The notes below the pieces were generated by a model. It was not told the origin of the DNA and made no database searches. It was given only the letters and a program-made list of their open reading frames with translations. A DNA stretch of 64,000 nt from Trichobilharzia szidati (lineage: Eukaryota; Platyhelminthes; Trematoda; Strigeidida; Schistosomatidae), in NCBI GenBank assembly GCA_944472155.2, contig OX235273.1, forward strand, positions 88,158,793-88,222,792. Direction: 5' to 3'. Numbering within the stretch: position 1 is the first letter of the stretch; every line of letters starts with the position of its first letter. Both the position numbers and the translations under genes were made by a program. This document shows, one piece after another, positions 1 through 9,560 of the stretch.

Positions 1-819
1 ATCTTATTACTGATCTTTAATTTTTATGACCAAGTAAGTTATGGTATTTGCGTTTAGGGTTTTCTACGCTCACTTCACCGGTTCCTCTTTGAATGGCAAG
101 ATGATATTCTTTTCTCAAACAGTAAATCTAATTGACTCTGTTTAACTTAGGAATTTTATTTTTAGTCATCGTGGTTCTTAAGCGGCTACAATGAGAGAAG
201 GTCCTTTAATCTTAACAGATACTTTTTAATCGCACCGGGTAGGAAATTTTGTGTTGCAGATATTAGAGTCAGGGACTGGAGTAGTACATTTTCAGCGTCA
301 TAGATTGGTTTCAAGTAAGATGTATGATCAATAATTAAGTTTTTATATCTCTGAGTAGGAAAACTTCCCATCCATCATTGTTTTTTTTAAAATATCACGT
401 CTATTGTTAGATGGCATTCGAAAAGTTCACATGATACTACGTAATTACTTAAGTAGCTAAGAAAATTAGAGTAGTTCTCATTGAACTTTGATAATGTGCA
501 TTAATTTTCTTATGGTACTTTTTATTTACCGACTGAATTTCACTGAAGTCAACACAATGAAGTTAATATTTATTGTCGAGGTATTGTGTAATTATGTTGA
601 AAAGCAGATTACAAGTCATTGGCTTCGTTTGTGGTTGCTTATTCCAGTGTCTAAAACTTTCAAGCATATTTATATAAAGTTTTATTTAATTGTATCTTAT
701 ACCAGATTTATTTTAAAACTATTTTCCATAAACCTGGTGGAATTTTATTAATTCATTCAATGAGTACAACTTCGTACTTTTATTTAACCTTAGTGGGTTT
801 TTTTCGCTTTTAATTTCAG
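1..819. other. non-coding, probable intron upstream of the CLPB exon
   Basis: AT-rich sequence with no convincing coding region on either strand. It ends in a polypyrimidine stretch and an AG acceptor at 818-819. I looked for the preceding CLPB exon here and did not see it. Confidence 0.5.
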
Positions 820-998
820 CTATTCGACGCAAAGAAAATGGCTGGTATGATGAAGACCACCCACTGGTGTTCCTTTTTCTTGGTTCGTCTGGCATAGGTA
901 AAACAGAGTTGGCTAAACAAGTTGCTGCATATCTACACAAAGACGTCAAAAAAGGATTTATACGTATTGATATGTCCGAATATCAGGAAAAGCATGAA
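820..998 (+). CDS. CLPB: CLPB/SKD3-like AAA+ disaggregase, single internal exon
   Basis: The exon is bounded by a TTTCAG acceptor (818-819) and a GTATGT donor (999-1004). It is 179 nt: two bases completing a split codon, then 59 codons ending exactly on a codon. The product contains a Walker A P-loop ([12 protein letters not shown]). Before it lies [17 protein letters not shown] and after it [15 protein letters not shown]. This order is that of the nucleotide-binding domain of animal mitochondrial CLPB (SKD3), an ATP-driven disaggregase of the intermembrane space, and the similarity to the human protein as I recall it is very high. The upstream exon and the downstream exon (expected to begin Val-Ala-Lys-Phe-Ile-Gly) were not found. 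The reading frame lacks a methionine until late, so simple ORF calling misses it. A torsin or bacterial-type ClpB is less likely given the [11 protein letters not shown] stretch. Confidence 0.88.
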
Positions 999-1424
999 GT
1001 ATGTTGTTTTAGTTTATCTGTGATTATGAGCTAGCTTTTTCAGACTACGATTATTTGTATTCACTATATTTTATTATGTACTGTTCACGGTAGCTGTACT
1101 TGTGATTCTAATTGATGATTGAATGAAGAAAGATTTTGTTAAGATCAATCTGGAAAGCCCACTTGTTTTTTGTTTTGTATTTTCTTCCAGTATTTTCTAA
1201 TGATTTTGTCGAATAGATGTAGGAAACTCAATATCATTAATTATTCTCTCATGATATTCTTTATTATACTTAATAATTATTAATGGAGTGTTATTTTTTG
1301 TTGGTTGTATGTTTACATCACACGGTGGAGTTTCAGATCTTCATCCAAAGTGTGTATACGATATTACGTTTTAAATTAACATCATCAGACAATATTTATT
1401 TTATACTCACATAAATTTAATATA
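999..1424. other. intron, no recognisable feature
   Basis: Begins with the GTATGT donor of the CLPB exon. AT-rich, with no coding or repeat signature that I can name. Confidence 0.5.
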
Positions 1425-1590
1425 TGTGTAAAACTTGGGCACTGTGGTAGTAAGTAATTCCATATTAGTTTGTTCATTAGATGTATCACACACACAGTGA
1501 AACAGTATTATTTACTGGATGACGTTTTGAACAAAATTTATTGTTCATAATCATACCAATTATAATCACACGACTTCGAAACTTGAGTTC
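1425..1590 (-). repeat. inverted terminal fragment of a Penelope-like element
   Basis: Positions 1503-1590 are the reverse complement, with few mismatches, of 3273-3361. The latter follows PLE C-terminal coding sequence. The outer part (GGGCACTGTGGTAG near 1437) recurs inverted near 31480 at the other PLE end in this window. It therefore reads as a PLE 3' end lying on the minus strand. Confidence 0.65.
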
Positions 1591-3065
1591 AGCTATTGCA
1601 CTACATGCAGTTACAGGTCGTGGATGCATTGATCATGTGTTCACCCTTCGTCAGTTGTTGGAACACCGCCACACGTATTGCAGGCCAACGATCGTTGTGT
1701 TTCTTGATATTAGGGCTGCCTTCGATTCGTTGGACAGAACTGTGCTCTGGAACTGTCTGTTAGAGAGAGGTGTACCTGAGAAATTTGTTAACATCTTGAA
1801 AGCCCTATACAGAAACACCTCAGGTAGAGTGAGGGCATACAACCAACTATCATCACTGTTCCCAACCAACAGTGGGGTTAGAGAGGGTTGCCCAATCTCT
1901 CCATTTCTCTTTAACTTTGCCATCGATGACATTCTGGAGTCAGCTCTGAAGGATGTGCGTGAAGGTGGTGTAGATCTGCTACCTGGAGATAGACTTTTCG
2001 ACCTCGAGTATGCAGACGATATCGTCTTACTGTGCGATAGCATGCAGGCTGCCCAAATCGCACTTAATCAGTTGGCGATCAGTGTCTGTAAGTATGGTAT
2101 GTGCTTTGCGCCGTCTAAGTGCAAAGTACTGTTACAAGATTGGCAGGAGCCTGTACCTGCACTCACTCTTGCGGGTGAACCGCTTGGAGTTGTCGATAAG
2201 TTTGTGTATCTAGGTAGTTGTGTGAGTGCTGGCGGAGGGGTGACGGATGAGATTTCCAACCGTATAATGAAAGCTAGGGTGGCATACATCAACTTGAGCC
2301 ACCTCTGGCGCCGTCGCGACGTTAGCCTGGCTGTCAAAGGTCGGGTATACAATGCTTCGGTGCGGGCTGCCTTGCTCTACGCCTGTGAAACCTGGCCTCT
2401 CCGAGCTGAGGATGTGAGGCGACTCTGCGTGTTCGATCACCGCTGTCTCCGCAGGATTGCTTGCGTTCGATGGCATCATCGCGTGAGTAATTCTGAGGTT
2501 CGGCGGCGTGTGTTTGAACACAGTGGAGATCACCATTCATTGAATGTCGTCATCTGGAAACACCGGCTCCGGTGGCTTGGACATATGCTGAGAATGTCAC
2601 CCCAAAGGCTTCCGTACAGGTCTCTGTTCGCTAGCCCTGGGACGGGATGGAAAAGGCGGAGAGGTGGTCAGCCCATGACGTGGCGTCGTGGGATGAAGGA
2701 TTTCTGTGCTAGATTAGCATCGGTTGGTGTGTCACGACTCCCTGGTTGGGGTCTGAGAGATAGCTCGAATCGATGGCTCGAAACGTTATCGGATATGGCC
2801 AAGAATCGTAATCAATGGCGAATGTGTTGCGATTTCCTTCTTTCTTCCATTCCCGATGATAGTTAACGAACACTGTTTGAACCTGTTAAGAATGAGTGTT
2901 TTCCTTCCAGATGAAGTTCTTTATTCGTTCTCTACTTATATATATTTTTTCTTTTCCTGCCTTCCTTCCTTTTTTTTCATCTATGTTGTTTTATTATTAT
3001 TGTGTGGCGCATCCTTCTTGGTGCCATATTGTACCAAGTTTTAATGCGTTTAAATAAATAAATAA
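1591..3065 (+). mobile_element. RTE-clade non-LTR retrotransposon, 5'-truncated
   Basis: One open frame runs from ~1591 to the stop at 2866. It starts inside the reverse-transcriptase palm, so the endonuclease and fingers are missing. Visible RT motifs are FLDIRAAFDSLDR, GVREGCPISPFLFNF and YADD (around residue 157 counted from 1541). The C-terminal part has the WxHRxSNxEVRRR and RWLGHMLRM blocks typical of RTE elements. The short 3' UTR ends in an AAATAAATAAATAAA tail at 3051-3065, typical of the clade. There is no stop or frameshift in the retained part. The first ~15 residues of the frame come from the flanking PLE end, not from the RTE. Its GC content is clearly higher than the flanks, which suggests a fairly young insertion. 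Confidence 0.85.
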
Positions 3066-3067
3066 AG

Positions 3068-3361
3068 TTACACATAACCACACAATAGGATGGGATAGGA
3101 TGACAGTTTTAAAATCTAATTTCACAGGGTGGAGGGAGAGATTGATAACAGAAGCTTTGTTTATCGAATCAACTGCAAATACATGTAATAGGGATGATTC
3201 AACACCTGTCCCAGTTATCTCGAAAATTCTACTACCCCTCCGACAAATAGGAAAGAATAAAGAAAACTATAAAACTCAAATTTCGAAGTCGTGTGATTAT
3301 AATTGATATGATTATGAACAATAAATTTTGTTCGAAACCTCGTCATCCAGTAAATAATACT
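3068..3361 (+). pseudogene. Penelope-like element C-terminus and 3' end, fragment
   Basis: Reading through position 3100 without needing a start gives HNHTIGWDRM, WRERLITEALFIES and NTCNRDDS. This is the block downstream of the GIY-YIG nuclease in PLEs (a His-rich IxWD, a W..R..EALxI and an NRD motif). The frame stops at 3304 and is followed by the 3' end that is repeated inverted at 1503-1590. An RTE lies immediately upstream, so this PLE copy seems to have been split or rearranged. Confidence 0.7.
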
Positions 3362-3799
3362 GACTCACATAAATTTGTTCAAGTTAGCTAGAACACTAAG
3401 GGACTAACTCTTCAAAAAGCTGCATTCAGCAGTATTTTTCAAAGCAGTCGATCTATTGTGAGCCGAAACAATCAGTGTACGCCTATGATTCTAACTGAAA
3501 GGTCATTTTAGACATAGGTATGTATTCCTTCCATTTATTAATGATAGCAAGCTGAAATAGCCTATTTGATGAACCGTTTCATAGTAGTACGTATGCAGAA
3601 TGTTTTTAATATCCTTCAGTTAGACTAAATATCTGAGTACCAAAGTTTAATATTTTGGTGGCTGCTGTAATCATACTTACCATCCTTTTTTAGTAATTTT
3701 TATGGATATTTTATGAATAAAACTTTGTTTGTTAAGTTCATTAAGGTGAATACATCAAAAGCTACTACTTAATGCTCAACACAATACGCTAGGTAGTTG
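3362..3799. other. no recognisable feature
   Basis: AT-rich. I see no gene, RNA or known repeat here. Confidence 0.4.
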
Positions 3800-3975
3800 T
3801 TAGATCTCCGTTACCTGGAACAGAATTCTTATGGACCAGGCTATGAGCTACGCTTATTATAAGAAGTCTGATGATTCCACTTAGTTGCCTAGGTTGAAGT
3901 GGATGGAGCGGGATTCAAACCTGGGACTCATTGACCAAATGTCGAGTGCATAAAGCAGTGGGTTTCCATTTTAGT
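3800..3975 (-). repeat. SINE-like dispersed repeat, B-box present
   Basis: On the minus strand GGTTTGAATCCC (around 3912-3923) matches a tRNA B box. A diverged copy in the opposite orientation is at 5130-5245, sharing the ACCTGGAACAGAATTC core. A tRNA-derived SINE is likely, but no A box is obvious. Confidence 0.5.
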
Positions 3976-4394
3976 CAATCGAATCGATCATAGTATATTT
4001 AACAGTTAAGTATTTTTTTCTGCCAGTCAAAATGTTTCCTCAAGTGTCTGATCCACGAGTGCGATCACACTCTACAGTCCCTGGTTTGTTTTTCTGTTTA
4101 TGTGCATCTGCATCATTTGTTTTGTTTTAAAAAAATTGGTCATCGTATTTGAGTGTGGAAGGTACTTTCCATCCTCTCAACTTTTGCTACTCTTCATTGA
4201 TTCTACCTGCGTCGTACACATATATGGTTTCTGTTTAATGTCACTATCATATTTCAGCTATTTTTACAGTCTTCCATATTCGGCACCCCATTAAACTAAT
4301 TAAGACTTCTAAATATTCAAAAATCATCTGATTTTACTTTGAGGTTTAATCACTGCATATGCACAGAAATTTTGCAGACTAGGATTTATCTTAG
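3976..4394. other. no gene supported
   Basis: Contains a short exon-like stretch (4028-4082) between CTGCCAG and GTTTGT, but it matches no protein that I know. Otherwise AT-rich. Confidence 0.35.
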
Positions 4395-4632
4395 GTGTCG
4401 GTGGCACAGTGGTAAAATGCTCGCCAATCCCGCATTTAGTCTGGGGTTTGATCCCCGTCCGACGCCTTCCTCTTTACCTCGCTAAACCAGTAATAAGATC
4501 GGTAAAGAGGGTAGGTTGGGCATGAGGCTAGCAGTCCTATCCCGTAAAAATAAACACCACTGTTACCGAAACTTCAAAGCTTAAGCTTGTAGATCTATGT
4601 TCCATCAGGGAACGTAAAGGAATAGAAAAAGA
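4395..4632 (+). repeat. tRNA-derived SINE
   Basis: A box TGGCACAGTGGT at 4402-4413 and B box GGTTTGATCC at 4445-4454 have pol III promoter spacing. The body (GGTAAAGAGG, GGGCATGAGGCTAGCA, ATGTTCCA, AACGTAAAGGAAT) is shared in the same order and orientation with 8531-8745. It ends in an A-rich tail. Confidence 0.8.
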
Positions 4633-5129
4633 TTGATCTTACTAACTGGTTCAAAATTGGTGACGTACATGTTATGATGATAAAAACATTGTCTAAATCA
4701 AACAAGGCGACTTCGAGTAATATTTTCATTATTATCGGTTTCTATAAGAAAATAAAGGTGTAACTACGGAATCCAGAGAGGTACTTGTTTTTACTTTCAT
4801 GTTATTTTTAGCTTACGGAACTGTGTGTAAAAACACTGTAGATTTTAATACCTTATCTAGTGAAATCAACAGTTATGTTTACACTGTATCGCAAAAGAAG
4901 GATGTCATTTACTGGTTCGTAACCAAAGCTGGTTTGCTAAAATATTTTAATTTTTATGAGCAGACAGTTTGGGTAATATTTATTAATAGTCAAGTTAATT
5001 TAAAAGAAAAAGCATTACAATAGTTCTCACTTTGACCGTTAATGGCCATTATTTCCAAATTACTGATATTGCTAGTAGAAATATAGTTCATCAGTTATAG
5101 AATTCGCTTTTCGACCAATATGCCCTGAG
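4633..5129. other. no recognisable feature
   Basis: AT-rich. The 74-codon frame in it has no recognisable motif and is probably chance. Confidence 0.4.
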
Positions 5130-5245
5130 CATAAATCGAAGTCCACCCACTCCATCCTGAGCAGAATCATTCGTCCGCAAACAATAAGTGTATCTAGTTT
5201 CCTGTTACGTGAGAATTCTGTTCTAGGTGACGGAGTTCTAACTAG
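5130..5245 (+). repeat. diverged copy of the 3800-3975 repeat, opposite orientation
   Basis: AGAATTCTGTTCTAGGTGACGGAG here is the inverse of CTCCGTTACCTGGAACAGAATTCT near 3810, and a second block (CCACCCACTCCATCC) also matches inversely. Too diverged for exact ends. Confidence 0.45.
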
Positions 5246-5451
5246 CTAGTTTAACAATGTCATTAGTTGGAAGGCATATTTATTAATATGCAGATTTTGT
5301 AGTAGGATATAAAATGACCGTTTCACTAACAAAAATTTCCTTCTTCTTAGGTTTATTTGCTTATTTTTGTTATTTTTTTGTGCGTTTTTAACTCTTCGTT
5401 AATATTTTTGCACAGAATTGACCAGCTTATCTGTATACAACTCATACCTTA

Positions 5452-6080
5452 CCATATATAAAGGACATCTCAGAAATCACTACAAGACTCTTCAGACCTT
5501 TAGGAATTGACGTCGTACACAAACCAACAAAGTCACTCCACTCAATTCTATGTCAACCAAAAGACTCAACAGCGAAGGAAGATAAAACCGACATCATCTA
5601 CAAAAGACATGATATCCACTCCCTCATATCACTACATACAGACAACCACGGGCATCAATTCGACTGGGACAACGTTCAAATATTAGACAGAGGAAACAAC
5701 AAGAATGCTAGAGAATTTTTAGAAGCTTGGCATTCCAGTGAATCATCAATCAATAGACACATCGAAATAGACAAAGTTTATCAACCGGTAAGAAAGAATA
5801 GTCACACACAAAGGGTCAAAGTTCAAGTCAAAGAAACAATGAGTGACAATACAAGTAACCTAGAAGGTGTGAAAACACACAAAAATAACCAATCACGTCC
5901 GAGGTCGCCAGGAGAGATGATTAATAAACTCGTGGAGAAATCTAAAAGCTCACTTCAAATTGAAGTATGCGCTGAAGATGTCACCCAGTAGGGTGATGAA
6001 AGCTTCGCATATTAACTATCCAGCTCAGAGAACACAACCACATCAAAATCATCCACCTGAGCTACAAATCTTCTCTATCA
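5452..6080 (+). pseudogene. Penelope-like element C-terminal half with deleted GIY-YIG core
   Basis: An open frame without a start codon runs from 5452 to the TAG at 5989-5991. It begins PYIKDISEITTRLFRPLGI, the PLE linker before the GIY-YIG domain, then LHSILCQPKD and TDIIYK. It jumps straight to the post-nuclease block GHQFDWDNVQILDRG and REFLEAWHSS. About 30-40 residues that should hold the YIG motif and the catalytic Arg are missing, without breaking the frame. The 3' end continues to ~6080 and recurs inverted at 6340-6470. PLEs combine a telomerase-like RT with this nuclease, so this copy could not cut DNA. Confidence 0.75.
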
Positions 6081-6339
6081 TATCCACAACTCATACCAAA
6101 TCACATTTGTCTCACGAAAGGTAGTTTTCGTTGTTCACTAGTAGTCCAATGGAAATAATCTTTGATACTTGAAATAAGTTTTTGATAGATTCTAATCTTA
6201 AGGTGGACACCTTCATCCAGTGAAATGCAAGTACATCTGTTTGTCAAAACTTATAACTTAAATCCTGCTGACTAAACACATACCCCGCTGTGTCTTTTAG
6301 TTGATTCAGTAAACAAAGATGATTTGGATATGATGAAGA

Positions 6340-6470
6340 AGATTTGTAGCTCAGGTGGATAATTTTTATGTAGTTACGTTTTCTAAGCTGGATAGTTTAT
6401 TTGTGAAGCTTTCATCGTCTTACTAGGCAATATCTACAGCGCATACTTCAATTTGGAAAGCTGACGTATA
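6340..6470 (-). repeat. inverted 3' end of the same PLE family
   Basis: Reading the minus strand gives the sequence found at 5955-6080: the Leu-Gln-Ile-Glu-Val-Cys coding end, the CCAGCTCAGAGAAC-like block and CCACCTGAGCTACAAATC. Two 3' ends thus point towards each other about 260 bp apart. Confidence 0.65.
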
Positions 6471-6666
6471 TAATTCAGAAGAAATATTTATAAATCGTTT
6501 ATTTAGACGGTGTGATTTGAGTAGCAATTCAGTAAAACAATATGCTAAGGTTTGGTTTCAGAAAGTTTTGACTAATCTTTTGAGTATATAAAATCTTGAA
6601 TATTGAATACTAGTTATTTATAACTATTGTCTTGTTCATAAAGTTAGACTGAATGTATTTCAGGTT

Positions 6667-6850
6667 GCATGGAGGACTTCATCATGAGCTGACATCAGTT
6701 AGAGTGTACTGAACAGCTGTTTCGTCCTAGTTTGGGACTCTTCATCAGTACATACCTACCGGGGTTCGAACCCAGGACCTTCTGGTTACAAGGCGAACCA
6801 GCTCGTAGACCATTGAGCCACTGGGAACCGATCCGATGGCCCTTGAATTC
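6667..6850 (-). repeat. tRNA-derived SINE with hammerhead motif (Sm-alpha type)
   Basis: On the minus strand the order is: A box GTGGCTCAATGG, B box GGTTCGAACCC (around 6763-6773), hammerhead core (6719-6748), then a shared 3' body. The tRNA-like head and downstream ribozyme match the layout of the schistosome Sm-alpha family, in which transcripts self-cleave. Confidence 0.8.
6719..6748 (-). ncRNA. hammerhead ribozyme core
   Basis: The minus strand reads CTGATGA, then a GAGTCC-CAAACTA-GGAC hairpin (stem II, GTCC pairing with GGAC), then GAAAC. All invariant core bases (CUGAUGA and GAAA) are present. A palindromic ACAGCTGT after GAAA could form a minimal stem III. TGTACTG upstream can pair with CAGTACA downstream. 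Which triplet is cleaved is not clear to me, so activity is uncertain. Confidence 0.75.
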
Positions 6851-7116
6851 TAACTTCTGCCAATTCACGACATAGCGCGACCATTTCGCAATGTCTCTTT
6901 CGATGAGTTACTGGCTCATCTTCAACCCTACTGGTCACGGCTTCCCACTAGAACCCCAGGTTAACTGCCTGAATAGGGCCAGTCGCTAGTGACCATCAGA
7001 TTAATTCTCAAGTACTGGTTTTGTAGGGATTTTGTTTGATTGCATGGAGGACTTCATCATGAGCTGACATCAGTTAGAGAACCATAGGAAAACCAGTGGG
7101 GTTGTACTGGACAGCT

Positions 7117-7149
7117 GTCTCGTCAACCTAGTTTGGGACTCTTCATAAG
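7117..7149 (-). ncRNA. degenerate hammerhead ribozyme core
   Basis: Same position in the SINE as the 6719-6748 core. The minus strand reads CTTATGA instead of CTGATGA and GACGAGAC instead of GACGAAAC. Both changes hit invariant catalytic bases, so this copy should be inactive. Stem II sequence AGTCCCAAACTAGG is kept. Confidence 0.7.
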
Positions 7150-7160
7150 TACGCACCCAC

Positions 7161-7784
7161 CTTCCAAAGCCTCAGGATGGTCGGAGGTGGGCGCCTTGCG
7201 CTGCGGGTTGGCCACCCCTCCGCACACCTCTTCAAATGCTCCCATATGACCGGGCGTCTTACTTAGCCTCTCATGAGGAAGTCCTACACACTGCCTTCAC
7301 GTAGCGGAGGTGTTTTTCACCAAAGTGAGAGGGCGAAAGCGGATGCCCGGCGCTCTTCACCGGGTTGACTGTCCATTGAATGACAGTATGGGGGAGATGG
7401 CTAAACCCTGACTCCCAACCTCCAACGGCTGGCGTATGAAGCTCACTGGAGCTCACCGGCAGACGTATGGACAAAGGGCTTGTTGGATGTCCTGGATGTC
7501 TGGCCCCATTCGAAAAGGCGTATGAACCGAACTCCGGTCACCGGCTGCCAATGGATAGTGGACTCCCTACTCCACTCCTACTGCCTTGTAGGTCATACTT
7601 GGTTGTGTAAAGGCTAGAGCTGCACTCTCAAACAAAAGGCCGAGCGAATCTGGGGACATCACTCGTACCAAATTCCCATGAAACTTCATGAACTCTCTTC
7701 ATCAGATCGCCGCGCCTGGGCAGCGATGATTCGAGATGTTCATGAAGCCGGCTCATCCTCCCGTAGGAGATAGCCGAAGTAAAG
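7161..7784 (+). mobile_element. 624-bp RTE-derived retroposon nested in the SINE
   Basis: The insert is flanked by 15-bp direct repeats with one mismatch: TAAGTACGCACCCAC at 7146-7160 and TAAGTAAGCACCCAC at 7785-7799. Its last ~110 bp encode SSDRRAWAAMIRDVHEAG and then a stop at ~7770, the C-terminal signature of RTE-type ORFs in flatworms. It ends in AAGTAAAGTAAG, a short repeat tail. The GC-rich 5' two thirds have no open frame that I recognise. This may be a SINE-like element with an RTE tail or a decayed RTE end. Confidence 0.65.
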
Positions 7785-7965
7785 TAAGTAAGCACCCACA
7801 CTGCTGGGTTCGAAACCAGGACCTTCTGGTTACAAGGCGAGCTCGTAGACCAGTACTCCCAGGTTTTCCAGTGGTTCTCTAACTGATGTCAGGTCCCGAT
7901 GAAATCCTCCATCCAATCAAAAAATTCTCTACAAAACCAATACTTGAAAATTCATCTGATGCTCA

Positions 7966-8530
7966 AATGTATTTATACTCTATTCATGCATATTTTTTTT
8001 TCTCAATGAACTATGAAAATAGGAAGTTAAAGTATGAAATATTAATTTGAACTGTCACTTGATTTCACTGACTTATTGATTTTATTATATATGTATCTAA
8101 TTAGTATGATTTTATGATAATTAAATTCGTTCTCATGTGATAGCCTGAAAATTGTTGACTATGACAATCTTATCTGTTATTTGATACAGCTATAGAACTT
8201 TCTTTTCGAATGTGATTATTTATGTCGCTATACTGTGATTTGTCCTATTGTACCTTTGTTGTTGTTAAATGTGTGTATAGAAAGTGGAAACCGGTTGAGT
8301 GAATATTTACTAATATGACAATGGAGTGTGACGTATTGATTACAAGTCAATCTGTTTATCTTCGTTTAACAATTCAGTTAGTTATACGCAGACACTGCTA
8401 TTATTGCAATGTTTCTTGTGTAGTGTATAATCATTGTGAAAAAGAGAGTCATTTGCTGCAACTAAATATTATTAATCTAACTCATCGGTTTGCGCTTTTA
8501 ATGCCGGAATTACTTCTTATTTTCTTTTTA
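7966..8530. other. no recognisable feature
   Basis: AT-rich sequence. A 72-codon frame (8315-8533) has no motif that I recognise. Confidence 0.4.
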
Positions 8531-8745
8531 TAAGTGACTGCGCGCTGGTCGCTTAGTGGGAGAATGCTCGCCAACCATGCAAGTGATCCGGGGTTTGACC
8601 CTCAGCCGGCTTAGCCGGTAGTAAGCCCGGTAAAGAGGCAATGTTGGGTATGAGGCTAGCAACCTAACCCCGTGAAAGACAAAACCAATGCTACTCAATA
8701 TTTAAGACCTATGTTCCACTGGAAACGCAAAGGAATTAAATAGAT
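8531..8745 (+). repeat. tRNA-derived SINE, second copy
   Basis: A box TCGCTTAGTGGGA near 8549-8561 and B box GGTTTGACCCT near 8592-8602. The body matches the 4395-4632 copy in order and orientation and ends in AAATAGATAATAAAAA. Confidence 0.8.
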
Positions 8746-9389
8746 AATAAAAATTACAATTGAGTGGTTATTTGCGGAATGACTTCTCACTGTGCTAACT
8801 TTTCATGCTGAAGAATTTGATGACGTGATACTATCTTCTGATATCAGTTCAGTTTGTTCCTTTTACGAAACCCGCTAGAATATTAGCAGTAATCATCAGT
8901 ATTATCACTTCAGTCGAGCAGTCGTGTTATTTATCACACGTAGCGTTATGAAATACTTCATTAGTAATATTAAAGCTATGTGTAACCAGTAAAGTGCTTC
9001 ACTCTCACTTTAACTGTGTTAAACTTGATCAGTTCTCTTTTGGATATCATTTCGGTTTATTGGAATAACGTCCTTACGCTATCTTATAGCTAAACGCAAA
9101 AGCAATGAACAAATGTAGAATGATGCATCTGAAATTTATCGTTTGAAACGGACTTGTTGATCTCATTTGTCAACTCTGATCACTGTTTATGTGTACAGTA
9201 AAAGTTAGTTAGATGTAGTTTAATGATTAATTTTATATTCAAGTACATTCATTGTATGTTAGAACTCTCCGTATCATATATTTAAATAATTTGGTGTATG
9301 CAAAAGCATAAAATACTTTAAAGATACTAAATATGCCCAATGAACTTTAGGAAGAATAATGCAGACAAAGTTAGAATTCACGCAGATTA
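8746..9389. other. no recognisable feature
   Basis: AT-rich non-coding sequence. Nothing seen on either strand. Confidence 0.4.
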
Positions 9390-9560
9390 TTGAATTCCAG
9401 CCTACGTTTGGCTGGAATGGTCTATGATCTTCGTCTCATCATCTGTTGGTCCCAGGTCCGATTCTTGGTGGACACATGTGTATGAACTACTGTAGAGTCT
9501 TGGACTGGAACGAACAGCCGTCTAATGCTCCCTGGTTTTTTAATGATTTCTAACTGATTT
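9390..9560 (+). repeat. possible SINE remnant
   Basis: TGGTCTATGATC and GGTCCGATTCTTGG resemble decayed A and B boxes at pol III spacing. No second copy was found in the window to define its ends. Confidence 0.3.

Larger units (their letters stand above)
6990..7965. repeat. foldback SINE structure with ~100-bp inverted ends
   Basis: 6990-7096 and 7858-7965 are inverse copies of about 85-90% identity, both carrying the GACATCAGTTAGAG and ATGGAGGACTTCATC type blocks. Between them lies a SINE body (minus strand, B box GGTTTCGAACCC at about 7806-7817) that is interrupted by the 7161-7784 insertion. It is read as two SINE halves joined in opposite orientation rather than a DNA transposon. Confidence 0.6.

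Noticed and set aside
4028..4082. Exon-like segment between CTGCCAG and GTTTGT
   Set aside because: None of its frames matches CLPB or any protein that I know. Short AG-GT pairs occur often by chance.
4401..4455. tRNA gene
   Set aside because: A and B boxes are present, but no cloverleaf or acceptor stem is supported, and the sequence belongs to a dispersed SINE found again at 8531.
6990..7965. DNA transposon with terminal inverted repeats
   Set aside because: The inverted ends are SINE sequence, there is no transposase, and I see no clear target duplication outside them.
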